A program made the position numbers and the translations under genes. The notes beneath the pieces are model-generated. The model saw nothing but the letters and a program-made list of their open reading frames with translations, was not told the origin of the DNA and made no database searches. A DNA stretch of 64,000 nucleotides from Francisella adeliensis (lineage in GTDB: Bacteria; Pseudomonadota; Gammaproteobacteria; Francisellales; Francisellaceae), in NCBI RefSeq assembly GCF_003290445.1, contig NZ_CP021781.1, positions 124,001 to 188,000 on the forward strand, written 5' to 3'. Shown here one piece after another: positions 48,388 to 56,773 of this stretch (its first letter is position 1; each line of letters starts with the position of its first letter).

Positions 48388-49164
48388 ATGAATGCAGTAT
48401 TATCATTATCAGGAGGTTTAGATTCATCTACAGTATTGCTTGACCTTATAGATAAAGGTTACAATATAACATGTTTCACATTCAACTATGGTCAGAAACA
48501 TTATCAAGAGATTCAAAAAGCTTGTAATCTTATTGAGTTTTTAAACTCAAAAGGGCATGAAATTTCTCATAAGGTTTTGGATATGTCTTTTATGCAGGAT
48601 ATTCTGTATTCTTCGCTTATAACAGGTAATTCAGAAGTGCCAGAAGGACGTTATGATGAAGCTAATATGCGTGATACAGTAGTGCCTAATCGTAACAAAG
48701 TCTTTGCCTCAATAATTCAAGCCGCTGCATTATCAATTTATGAAAAGACTAGAGTTAAAACAGTTATTGCTTTAGGTATTCATGCAGGAGACCATGCGGT
48801 ATATCGAGATTGTACACCAGAGTTTAGGCAAAAGGATTATGATGCTTTTATTGAGGGTAATTATGATGCTGAAAATGTATCTTACTATACGCCATTTATA
48901 AATACCCCTAAAGATGAACTACTAGCTAAAGGTTTAGACATTTTAAATAAAATGGGTGTTGATTATAAAGATTATTATTATCATACGCTAACATCATATA
49001 AACCAATGGAAATAGATAGCGTAGTTTATAGTGATTATAAGTCAGCATCTTCTATCGAAAGGATAGAGTCTTTTGTGAAAAATAATGCTGTTGACCCAAT
49101 TAAATATGCTGATGGACAAAAAGAAGTAAGCTGGGATTTCGTGAAAAAAGAAGTTTGTAAATAA
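48388..49164 (+). CDS. queC: 7-cyano-7-deazaguanine synthase QueC, zinc site lost
   Basis: ATP-dependent ligase turning CDG into preQ0. 258 residues; the PP-loop S-G-G-L-D-S is at 8-13 and the internal G-D-H-A-V-Y-R-D-C-T-P-E-F segment fits QueC. Canonical QueC ends with a zinc site of four cysteines (C-Y, then C-G-x-C-x-x-C). In the equivalent stretch this protein has T-S-Y-K-P and later Y-S-D-Y-K-S-A-S-S, with Ser, Tyr or Ala at each place. The only cysteines left are scattered. It is about 30 residues longer than E. coli QueC. The ATG at 48388 is two bases after the folE stop. Confidence 0.88.
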   Translation: MNAVLSLSGGLDSSTVLLDLIDKGYNITCFTFNYGQKHYQEIQKACNLIEFLNSKGHEISHKVLDMSFMQDILYSSLITGNSEVPEGRYDEANMRDTVVPNRNKVFASIIQAAALSIYEKTRVKTVIALGIHAGDHAVYRDCTPEFRQKDYDAFIEGNYDAENVSYYTPFINTPKDELLAKGLDILNKMGVDYKDYYYHTLTSYKPMEIDSVVYSDYKSASSIERIESFVKNNAVDPIKYADGQKEVSWDFVKKEVCK

Positions 49165-49177
49165 ATACTAATAGTTT

Positions 49178-50062
49178 TTAGTTACTCAATTCTTGGTCAA
49201 TATACTTATCATTTTTAAGCCATAGATTGTTTAACCAGTTTTGAAATGTTTTTTTATCATTAGCATTATTAAAATAATCACCAAGAGGAACCTCTGCTAT
49301 AGGGATAAAATCAACTTTGACTTTTATTTTCTTTGTTTTTCTTATCATGAAATCCCAAAGGGTTTGGTTAGGGTTCTCGTAGACAATAGTTGTATTTAGG
49401 ATACCCGTCATTTTTCCTGATAAACTTTTGAGTATTACAGCTATTCCACCAGCTTTAGGTCTAAGTAGGTGAGAGTAATTACTCTTCTTAGCTTTTTGGT
49501 CTGTATAGCGTGTGCCTTCAACAAAATTTACAATTGTAGTAGGTCTATCAGACAGGCTTTGACAATATTCTTTTGTCATTTCAATATCTTTACCCTCTTT
49601 ATCCGGATGTTTGGCGATATATTCCTTAGAGTATCTTTTCATTGCAGGAAATTCTAATGCCCAACATACAATGCCTATTAGTGGTACAAAAAACATCTGA
49701 AATTTCATGAAGAATTTTGGAAAAGCGATTTTTTTATGAAAAGCTAACATTAATATAAGAGTATCTAGCCAACTCTTATGATTACTAATAATTAAATATG
49801 AGTTTTTTCTTCTTAGTTCAGCATTTTGCTCAAACTCGATTTCAGTAGGTGAAAATAACTCTGTAACAAGTATTGCGAAGCTTACCCAAAAACTTGCTAA
49901 CGCTTGTACAGCTGTTGTACAGTGGTACTTTACGCTCTTTATTGGAATGATGAGTTTTAAGACAGAAAAAAATATGACTGGTAGAAATACTATTGCTGAA
50001 TTAATCAGCAAACATATAATTGAAAATAACCCATAATATGCGTATTTTAGAGCTTTTAGCAT
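49178..50062 (-). CDS. PlsC-like acyltransferase (YihG type)
   Basis: Membrane 1-acylglycerol-3-phosphate acyltransferase-like enzyme, 294 residues. One to three N-terminal hydrophobic segments, then the catalytic N94-H-K-S-W-L-D100 (HX4D) and E182-G-T-R185. The long N-terminal region and motif forms resemble YihG rather than short PlsC, so it may act on specific phospholipids. It is convergent with queC (13 bases apart), and 32 bases separate it from trehalase on the same strand. Confidence 0.85.
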   Translation of the reverse strand: MLKALKYAYYGLFSIICLLINSAIVFLPVIFFSVLKLIIPIKSVKYHCTTAVQALASFWVSFAILVTELFSPTEIEFEQNAELRRKNSYLIISNHKSWLDTLILMLAFHKKIAFPKFFMKFQMFFVPLIGIVCWALEFPAMKRYSKEYIAKHPDKEGKDIEMTKEYCQSLSDRPTTIVNFVEGTRYTDQKAKKSNYSHLLRPKAGGIAVILKSLSGKMTGILNTTIVYENPNQTLWDFMIRKTKKIKVKVDFIPIAEVPLGDYFNNANDKKTFQNWLNNLWLKNDKYIDQELSN

Positions 50063-50094
50063 CTTTGTATAAGAAGTTTAATAAGATTCTACTA

Positions 50095-51546
50095 CTATCT
50101 TAGCATATTGATAAGAGCACTAACAACACCATTAGTCCATCCAAAGCCATCTTGGACAATATATTCGCCTCCAGAAGCCTTAACTTCTAAATTGCAAATA
50201 TCATATTTTTCGCGAATTTTACCTGTTTCACAATATTTTTTGTTGACAGTTTCTACAAAGTAAGAGGCAATTTTTTTAGCTAATTCATTATAGCCATAAT
50301 TTTGAAGCCCAATGATTGTTTGCCATTGTAGTGGAGCCCAACCATTTGGAGAGTCCCATTGCTGAGATGTTTTATTAAGAGTAGTTATTAAACCGTGTTC
50401 AGTTAAAAAATCTCTTTCTACTATTTGAGCCACACCTTTAGCTTGCTCAGTTGTTGCAATGTTTAGAAATAGTGGTGTTACACCTGCTAAACTAACAATA
50501 TTTGTTTGAGCATTAGTTTTCTTACTTACATCATAAAAGAAGTTTTTTTCTTGATTCCAAAATTTTGTTTGAATTATCTCTTTACGCAATAGGGCTAATT
50601 TGGAATATTTATCAGCTTTTGAGTTATTAGATATTTCTTTAAACCAAGTACTAAGAGAGTTTTCTAAGCCATATAAGTAACAGTTTAAATCAATTGGCAG
50701 TATATCGGTTGTTTGAATCGTATTAAAATTGTCAGTATCAGTAAACCATCTGCTACTAAAATCCCAACCTGATTCACAAGCTGCTCGAATGTTTCGGTAA
50801 AAGTCTTGCTTGTTAGCAATAGTTTGAGCATGTTCAATATCTTCTCGAAAAGATTCTGGCCTAGGAGTATCAAGTTCATCCCAATACCTATTTAGTCCAT
50901 CAATATTTCTTTTTGTATTCATCCAGAAATTATATTCTTTTTCTAACGGTTCTAAATACTTTGAGATTGCAGATATTCCTAATTCTTTATAAAGTATTTC
51001 AACTATTAGATAAAAAAGAGGAGGCTGTGAGCGAGTTAGATAATACTTTCTATTAGCATTTGGAATAAAACCAATTTTATTTATTAAAAATGCAAAGTTA
51101 TCAGCAATATTTTCAATAAGTTTTATTTGCCCATCGACCCTTAAACCTTCACATGTAAAGTAGCAATCCCAGTAATAAACTTCTCTAAACCTGCCTCCAG
51201 GTATTATATACGGTTTTGGCAATGGAATAAGAGAGCTAAGCTCATCATCTTTGTCAGAAGACAGAGATAAAAAGCTCCACATCTGTTTTATATAGTCTTC
51301 TAAAGACAGTTTTTCATTTTGGTTAAATGTTTTTTCTGCTACAGGAGGGTAGAAGTTTTCTTCGATAAAGTTTTTTAAATCAAAATCACTATTTTCTTTT
51401 AGCATTTTATAGTCTGCTAAAATTTCTTGAGGGTTTTTGTTGGGAGTCATATCCACAAAATATTTTGAATCATCAAAGCAAGGTTTTAGTTGAACAGCTT
51501 CAAATAACTCACCAGATAGTTGAATTAGGTTGTTTTCAATTTTCAT
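50095..51546 (-). CDS. treA: trehalase (GH37)
   Basis: Hydrolyses trehalose to two glucoses. 483 residues, no signal peptide, so cytoplasmic in type (TreF-like). GH37 signatures: P-G-G-R-F-R-E-V-Y-Y-W-D-C-Y (116-129) and Q-W-D-S-P-N-G-W-A-P (396-405). Catalytic Asp and Glu regions look intact, and the C-terminal G-G-E-Y segment is present. It starts three bases after the stop of the MFS gene upstream, which suggests joint import and use of a sugar. Confidence 0.92.
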   Translation of the reverse strand: MKIENNLIQLSGELFEAVQLKPCFDDSKYFVDMTPNKNPQEILADYKMLKENSDFDLKNFIEENFYPPVAEKTFNQNEKLSLEDYIKQMWSFLSLSSDKDDELSSLIPLPKPYIIPGGRFREVYYWDCYFTCEGLRVDGQIKLIENIADNFAFLINKIGFIPNANRKYYLTRSQPPLFYLIVEILYKELGISAISKYLEPLEKEYNFWMNTKRNIDGLNRYWDELDTPRPESFREDIEHAQTIANKQDFYRNIRAACESGWDFSSRWFTDTDNFNTIQTTDILPIDLNCYLYGLENSLSTWFKEISNNSKADKYSKLALLRKEIIQTKFWNQEKNFFYDVSKKTNAQTNIVSLAGVTPLFLNIATTEQAKGVAQIVERDFLTEHGLITTLNKTSQQWDSPNGWAPLQWQTIIGLQNYGYNELAKKIASYFVETVNKKYCETGKIREKYDICNLEVKASGGEYIVQDGFGWTNGVVSALINMLR

Positions 51547-51549
51547 ATA

Positions 51550-52758
51550 CTAGTCTTTTCCTCGTAATTTAGCATAAGGTGGTATTAATAATACCAGTAA
51601 AGCAATAGGTATTAATATGCAATAAAAAGCAGTTATCCCACCAAAATGAGCAAATATTTGACTAACGATTCTTGAGCCAATTGTTCCGCCTAGTGCTGAA
51701 GAAATTATAATTAATCCAGCCATAGCACTTTGCATATTTGTAGGTTGGCTACTTAAGATGCTTGAGCATAGCGTCGGATATATTGGGCCCATAAAAAACC
51801 CAACAAGAGGAAATAACAAGGCGATAAATATTCCTATTGATGAATCTTGAGTATTTGTTGGTACAAGTTTAGAAAGTTCAAGTGTGCAAACTATAAGGGT
51901 AGCACAGCTAACAAGACCTATAATTAAAACTTTTTTCCAGCTTGTTTTTTTCATTTGAATACCAAAAAACATTCTTCCAGCAGCAATACTTAATGCAAAT
52001 AAGCTTGCCATCATCACACTAGTTGTTTCTGAAAGATGTAAAATATAGTTATTAAAAGTTGGTAGCCATGATTGTACGCCTTGTTCTATAAACACATAAA
52101 AGAAGGCACTAACTATAAATAAAAGTACAACAGGTAGCTTAATTAGATTAAGCATAGATAGTGTGTCGGCTATCGCACTTTGAGTTTTGTTTTTTTCTAC
52201 AGATGATTCATCAAGCTTTGTGAATAACAGTAGTAAAAAAGCAATACCTGCTAGACTTGCTATTATCCAATAGGTGTTTAGCCAGTTGCCGAGATATATA
52301 AAAGCACTAAAAAATAAAAAGCTAAGTACAACACCCATCTGAAAGCTTCCTTCCAAGAAACTAACCAAACTAGCATGTTCTTGTGAGTTTTTTGTGATGA
52401 TACCAACAGTTGAATATACCGAGACTTTTATAAGAGCAAATGCAACCCCAATCATTACAAACAAAAGTTTAGCAGCAATGAAAGTATTAAGTATAGGCAT
52501 TGAAATACAGCCAAGTATTATAATAGCTAATCCAATAAGCATAGCTTTTTTATAACCAATTCTAGGAATAAATGAACATATTGCAAATGAGGTTGCTGCA
52601 ATAGTAAGGTCTTTACAAGCTTCTAAAATACTAGCGTCGACTTCAGTTACACCATAGTGTTTCACAGATTGAAATATCACAATACCAACACTGTTTAACA
52701 AAATAGCACAAACAAAAAAGTTTAAAAAGAGAGATAGTTTTAATTGAAAAAAATTCAT
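51550..52758 (-). CDS. MFS sugar-type transporter upstream of trehalase
   Basis: Inner-membrane major facilitator protein, about 402 residues with 12 helices, FucP-like in its second half (G-P-I-Y-P-T-L-C). The ATG at 52758 is used; a TTG at 52767 is an unlikely extension. It directly precedes trehalase by three bases, so a role in taking up trehalose or a related sugar is an inference from the operon, not from sequence. There is no clear ribosome site. Confidence 0.8.
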   Translation of the reverse strand: MNFFQLKLSLFLNFFVCAILLNSVGIVIFQSVKHYGVTEVDASILEACKDLTIAATSFAICSFIPRIGYKKAMLIGLAIIILGCISMPILNTFIAAKLLFVMIGVAFALIKVSVYSTVGIITKNSQEHASLVSFLEGSFQMGVVLSFLFFSAFIYLGNWLNTYWIIASLAGIAFLLLLFTKLDESSVEKNKTQSAIADTLSMLNLIKLPVVLLFIVSAFFYVFIEQGVQSWLPTFNNYILHLSETTSVMMASLFALSIAAGRMFFGIQMKKTSWKKVLIIGLVSCATLIVCTLELSKLVPTNTQDSSIGIFIALLFPLVGFFMGPIYPTLCSSILSSQPTNMQSAMAGLIIISSALGGTIGSRIVSQIFAHFGGITAFYCILIPIALLVLLIPPYAKLRGKD

Positions 52759-52912
52759 AAAGAACAAGGAAAAACATCGTATAGTTAGTTTAGGCTAACA
52801 TAAAATCTTTGTCAAACTGGATGAATGTAAAACAGTTTTAACTTAGATTGAGTAAATTAGATAATCTTTTGTTTTGTAAGATTTTATATGAGAAAAATGA
52901 TAGAAATTAAAG

Positions 52913-52933
52913 AAAGGACTTTTTGAATCCTTT
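52913..52933 (-). terminator. possible terminator of the chitinase gene
   Basis: On the minus strand AAAGGA (52933-52928) pairs with TCCTTT (52918-52913) around a nine-base loop, followed by CTTTAATTT. It lies about ten bases after the chitinase stop. Short stem, so moderate support only. Confidence 0.4.
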
Positions 52934-52943
52934 GAGATGCTTT

Positions 52944-55133
52944 TTAGCAAGGCTCACCATTAAATACTTTTGAAATCATACCAGCAAATTCATAGTTATT
53001 GCTAGCATCATTTGTAATATCCCAAGTCATTGCACCGCCGTATTGAGCTTGACCATCTAGTGTTTTATAACTTTCACACATTGCTTTGTATGGCTGTGCC
53101 TCATCAGCTCCGTGGAATATTGTTGCTGCACCAGCTGCTGCTGCTGTAGCTGGTTGACCTGCTACAATCATAGTATTTGCTGGAGTTATTTTCTTTAAAG
53201 AGTAGAAGCTGTTTTCTATAAAACCAGCGCCAGTTTCATCATAACAACCTTCTGAACCTACTGCACACATATTTCCTTCTTTGTCTACGAAGTTACCGCC
53301 TGTGTTATATTCTTGGACAAACATGTAGTCAAACATACCAGCAGCTAAAGCTTTGTTATAAACTTGTTGTGTGCCTGTATTTACATATTCAAGATTACCG
53401 TTTACATTGTTGACTTGAGGTGCCGCTGTAATTATGATATTCGGCATTCTATCTCTAAGTTTTTCTATAAATGTAGCTATTGAGTCTTCGTTAACACCTT
53501 GAGGAACTTGCTCTAAATCGAAGTCAATACCATCAAAACCATAAGTTTTTAGAAATTCTACAGTTTTATCAGCAAGGACATCATAGTCTGCATTAGTACC
53601 TGGGTTAAATGTGTTGTTTTCACCACCTACAGAAGCTATAGCATATTTTAAATTGTTTTTAGCTTTAGCAACTGCAACATCACTTTTGATATCTTCAATA
53701 ATACTTGGGTCGCTAGCAGGAGTATTCCAACCACCGTAAGCTAAGAAATGATCGTCTGTAAATTGAACTGGTCCGCTATCTATCTTAATAAATGCAGCTA
53801 TTGCAACATTATAGCCTTGATCTGCTGCTTGAGATATAGTTGGGTTTACTGAACCCCAGCTTACAGGCATATATCCAGCAAAAACTAAGTCATTTTGTTT
53901 ATATGTCATAGTAGATGTGCTAGCTTTACCATCTTTGACAGTAATAGGGTTTGCAGAATATTTTATATCATTAACTTCATAACCATCAGCTAATAAGGTA
54001 TATTCTCCAACAGAAGGGACAGTAATAGCGTTAGATCCTTCCTTAACTGCTTGAGTATCTTCAAAGCCATTATCGTTTCTAATAGTTATATAAAGTTGAG
54101 TTCTTGGCTTTGCATCTGCAGGGACTTTCAAATCAAGATTTATAGTTGTAGCAGGAATTTCTTCTTTAGTGAAAGAAATATTTAGCTGAACATCTTTAGT
54201 TTCCTCAGTAACTTCAATAGGGTTTGGAGTTATCTTACTAGCAATATATTGGCTTTGACCATCTTTACTAGCGATACTTGCGACTTTAACTTCATGAGAA
54301 CCCGCTGAAAGAGGAATAGCTTCTGGTGAATTTGGGTTAACAGTGTATTCTTTACCATCTATAGTGATTGGGAATGAGTCAATATCAGTTGGTAAGCCAG
54401 ATACTGTAACATTTGCGCTAGCAGTACTTTGTTCGCTACATAAGGTCCAGAAATCACTTGTGCCAGGAGTGTCAGAAGTCCACCATTTTTGGTTTTCCCA
54501 GATTTGATCATTGTATTTTACAAAATCACCATTAACATACCCAGAAGATTTATCTGCTGTCCACTCAGAAACATTGTCAGGAATAGCATCACACTTTCCT
54601 GGTTCAGGAGTAGGCCCAGGTTTTGCTCCTTGAGAGTATTCTAAAGAGATATTTGCGCTGTTTTCATCAATAGTAACAGTATTTGGAGATACACTTCCTT
54701 CAGCACCATTTACTTTAATTGAGTAAGTAGTACCACCATCAGCATACTCTAAATCTACTTTACCATCTACTATTTTATGTGAGTTACCTCTAGGATCCAC
54801 AAGCTCTATAGTAGCACCTGTAGGTAAATCATCACCAGTTATAGATACTGAAGATGTGATTTTGTGATCAGTTGGAGTAGGTGTAGGACCGTCACCAACT
54901 TTTTCCCATGCAGTAGTCCAAGCCCACTCATTTGCAGCTACACCTGGCTCATAAGCAGTATTGCCACCAGAGCACCATCCAGCAACAAGACATTTAAATT
55001 TATCACCATGATTAGTTACGACATCACCTTGGCTATATGAGCCATCTACTTTCCATTGACCTTTATCGGCACTAATACCCATACTAATACTAGTAAGCAT
55101 AATTCCAGTAATTAAAGTTTTTTTGTAGTTCAT
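52944..55133 (-). CDS. secreted chitinase (GH18) with two chitin-binding modules
   Basis: Exported enzyme of 729 residues. A signal peptide (about 1-22) is followed by a carbohydrate-binding module of the 5/12 type (27-79, Trp-rich), an Ig-like beta domain (about 92-168), a second module (191-232, with W-W-T-S-D-T-P-G), two or three further beta domains, and the GH18 barrel from about 415. Catalytic D-G-I-D-F-D-L-E lies near 530-537, S-V-G-G precedes it, and M-T-W-D is near the end. The linkers are Pro/Thr-rich. Francisella chitinases aid persistence on chitin in water. ATG 55133 has AAAGGA upstream. It stands alone, divergent from the carotenoid oxygenase. Confidence 0.93.
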   Translation of the reverse strand: MNYKKTLITGIMLTSISMGISADKGQWKVDGSYSQGDVVTNHGDKFKCLVAGWCSGGNTAYEPGVAANEWAWTTAWEKVGDGPTPTPTDHKITSSVSITGDDLPTGATIELVDPRGNSHKIVDGKVDLEYADGGTTYSIKVNGAEGSVSPNTVTIDENSANISLEYSQGAKPGPTPEPGKCDAIPDNVSEWTADKSSGYVNGDFVKYNDQIWENQKWWTSDTPGTSDFWTLCSEQSTASANVTVSGLPTDIDSFPITIDGKEYTVNPNSPEAIPLSAGSHEVKVASIASKDGQSQYIASKITPNPIEVTEETKDVQLNISFTKEEIPATTINLDLKVPADAKPRTQLYITIRNDNGFEDTQAVKEGSNAITVPSVGEYTLLADGYEVNDIKYSANPITVKDGKASTSTMTYKQNDLVFAGYMPVSWGSVNPTISQAADQGYNVAIAAFIKIDSGPVQFTDDHFLAYGGWNTPASDPSIIEDIKSDVAVAKAKNNLKYAIASVGGENNTFNPGTNADYDVLADKTVEFLKTYGFDGIDFDLEQVPQGVNEDSIATFIEKLRDRMPNIIITAAPQVNNVNGNLEYVNTGTQQVYNKALAAGMFDYMFVQEYNTGGNFVDKEGNMCAVGSEGCYDETGAGFIENSFYSLKKITPANTMIVAGQPATAAAAGAATIFHGADEAQPYKAMCESYKTLDGQAQYGGAMTWDITNDASNNYEFAGMISKVFNGEPC

Positions 55134-55301
55134 GATTAGATCCTTTTTTCAGATTATTTGTTTCTTGTTTTCTTAACAGGGCTAAGATTAACATCGTATA
55201 TGAAAATCTAAAATATCGAAAAATTGACAAGTCTATGCAAATTTTAACAAGGGAGTTATGTTAAAAAAATAAATATCTAATAATGCTAGACTGAGTCCTT
55301 C

Positions 55302-55330
55302 TTGGTAATCTATGTATCTATAGCTATAAT
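55302..55330 (+). promoter_or_regulatory. sigma-70 promoter of the carotenoid oxygenase
   Basis: TTGGTA (55302-55307), a 17-base spacer and perfect TATAAT (55325-55330). The ATG is 37 bases downstream of the -10, with AGGAG at 55353-55357. Confidence 0.75.
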
Positions 55331-55366
55331 GCTAGATAGATAAAGGTTTTTTAGGAGATTTTACTT

Positions 55367-56773
55367 ATGTCTAAACTTATAAAAGCATTTAAGAGTGTTG
55401 AAAAAGAATTCTCAGGTCATAAATTAAAACCAGAAATATCAAACTTGCCAAAGTGGTTTAATTCACAAATTGTTAGAGTAGGTCCTGCTAAATTTGAATA
55501 TGGTAATATAAATCTTAATCACTGGTTTGATGGTTTAGCTATGCTGTATGGCTTTGATAAAATTGGCTCAGACATTTATTTTACTAATAAATTTTTAAGA
55601 TCAGAGCAATATAAATCATCATTACGAGGCAAAATGTCTCATGATGAATTTGGTACAAGAGTATCGTCAAAACTAAGTAGATTATCTTCTATGATTAAAT
55701 CAATAACTGGGGTAAAAGTTGAGAAGCCTAGTTGTAATGTTAATATTTTATCTATAAAGAATAAACTTTTGGCAACAACGGAAGTAACTAGTATGATTGA
55801 GTTTGATCGCACTAGTTTAGATACTGTGGGTGAATTTGTTTTTAATGACGATTTGAAAGGACAGTTTTCTTGTGCTCACCCACAAGTTGATCCAAAGACC
55901 GGAGAGCAGTTTAATTTTGTAGTAAATATTTCAAAAGAGTGTAAATATACTATTTATAAAACTTCTGAAGGAAGTGATAGAAGGGAGGAGCTATATTCAT
56001 TCTCTAACGCTGAGTTTATATATAACCATAGTTTATTTTTAACAACTAACTATCTAATTATCCATTTGGGTCCGTTAAGAGCTAAGCCGATGGATTTTTT
56101 AACAAAACCTATTTCAGAAGTAATAAAATTAGATAAGGAAGCAGACTCTAAAATCTTAGTTCTTAATAGAAATACTTTAAAAGTAAATATCATTGAGTCA
56201 CCAAGTTTTTTATATTTACATAGTATCAATGCTTTTGAAAAGAATAATAAAATACATCTTGATTTTGTTGAGTATACTAATTGTGATGTTGCACCTTATC
56301 AAAAGCTTTATTTTGACAATATTAGAAATGAAGATTGTTTGTTATCAACACAAATCTCAAGAATTACTATAGATCTTGAGGGGTATACACTAACTAGAGA
56401 TATTTTAATTAACAAAAATGTAGAGTTTCCTAGAATAAATGAAAGCTTTAGTGGTAAAGAGTACCGGTATGTTTACCTTTCTAATAAAAATGATTCCATG
56501 CTTTACAATAGCATTATTAAAGTTGATGTTGAATCTAAAAAGGTTATTGAGCAAAAGTTTGGAGAGAATTTTGTTTCTGAACCTATTTTAATTGCTAATC
56601 CAACTGCCACTACTGAAGATGATGGTTTAGTTTTTGTGAATATTATAGATGTTGATAAAAAGTTGAGTTTTATTGTTTACTTAGATGCTAAGGACTTAGA
56701 GATAGTTTACAAAGCATACTTGCCAATACAAATTCCATTAGCATTACATGGTGTGAGTCTTCAAAATAACTAA
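55367..56773 (+). CDS. carotenoid cleavage oxygenase (RPE65 family)
   Basis: Non-haem iron enzyme that cleaves carotenoids or related polyenes and stilbenoids. 468 residues, seven-bladed propeller type. The four iron-binding histidines are readable: H171 (C-A-H-P-Q), H221 (Y-N-H-S), H285 (Y-L-H-S-I-N) and H461 (L-H-G-V). The early N-H-W-F-D-G-L-A-M segment is the family hallmark. There is no signal peptide, so it is cytoplasmic or membrane-associated. No carotenoid synthesis gene is in the window, so the substrate is unknown. Its stop overlaps the 3' end of the outer-membrane protein gene by four bases (convergent). Confidence 0.9.
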   Translation: MSKLIKAFKSVEKEFSGHKLKPEISNLPKWFNSQIVRVGPAKFEYGNINLNHWFDGLAMLYGFDKIGSDIYFTNKFLRSEQYKSSLRGKMSHDEFGTRVSSKLSRLSSMIKSITGVKVEKPSCNVNILSIKNKLLATTEVTSMIEFDRTSLDTVGEFVFNDDLKGQFSCAHPQVDPKTGEQFNFVVNISKECKYTIYKTSEGSDRREELYSFSNAEFIYNHSLFLTTNYLIIHLGPLRAKPMDFLTKPISEVIKLDKEADSKILVLNRNTLKVNIIESPSFLYLHSINAFEKNNKIHLDFVEYTNCDVAPYQKLYFDNIRNEDCLLSTQISRITIDLEGYTLTRDILINKNVEFPRINESFSGKEYRYVYLSNKNDSMLYNSIIKVDVESKKVIEQKFGENFVSEPILIANPTATTEDDGLVFVNIIDVDKKLSFIVYLDAKDLEIVYKAYLPIQIPLALHGVSLQNN

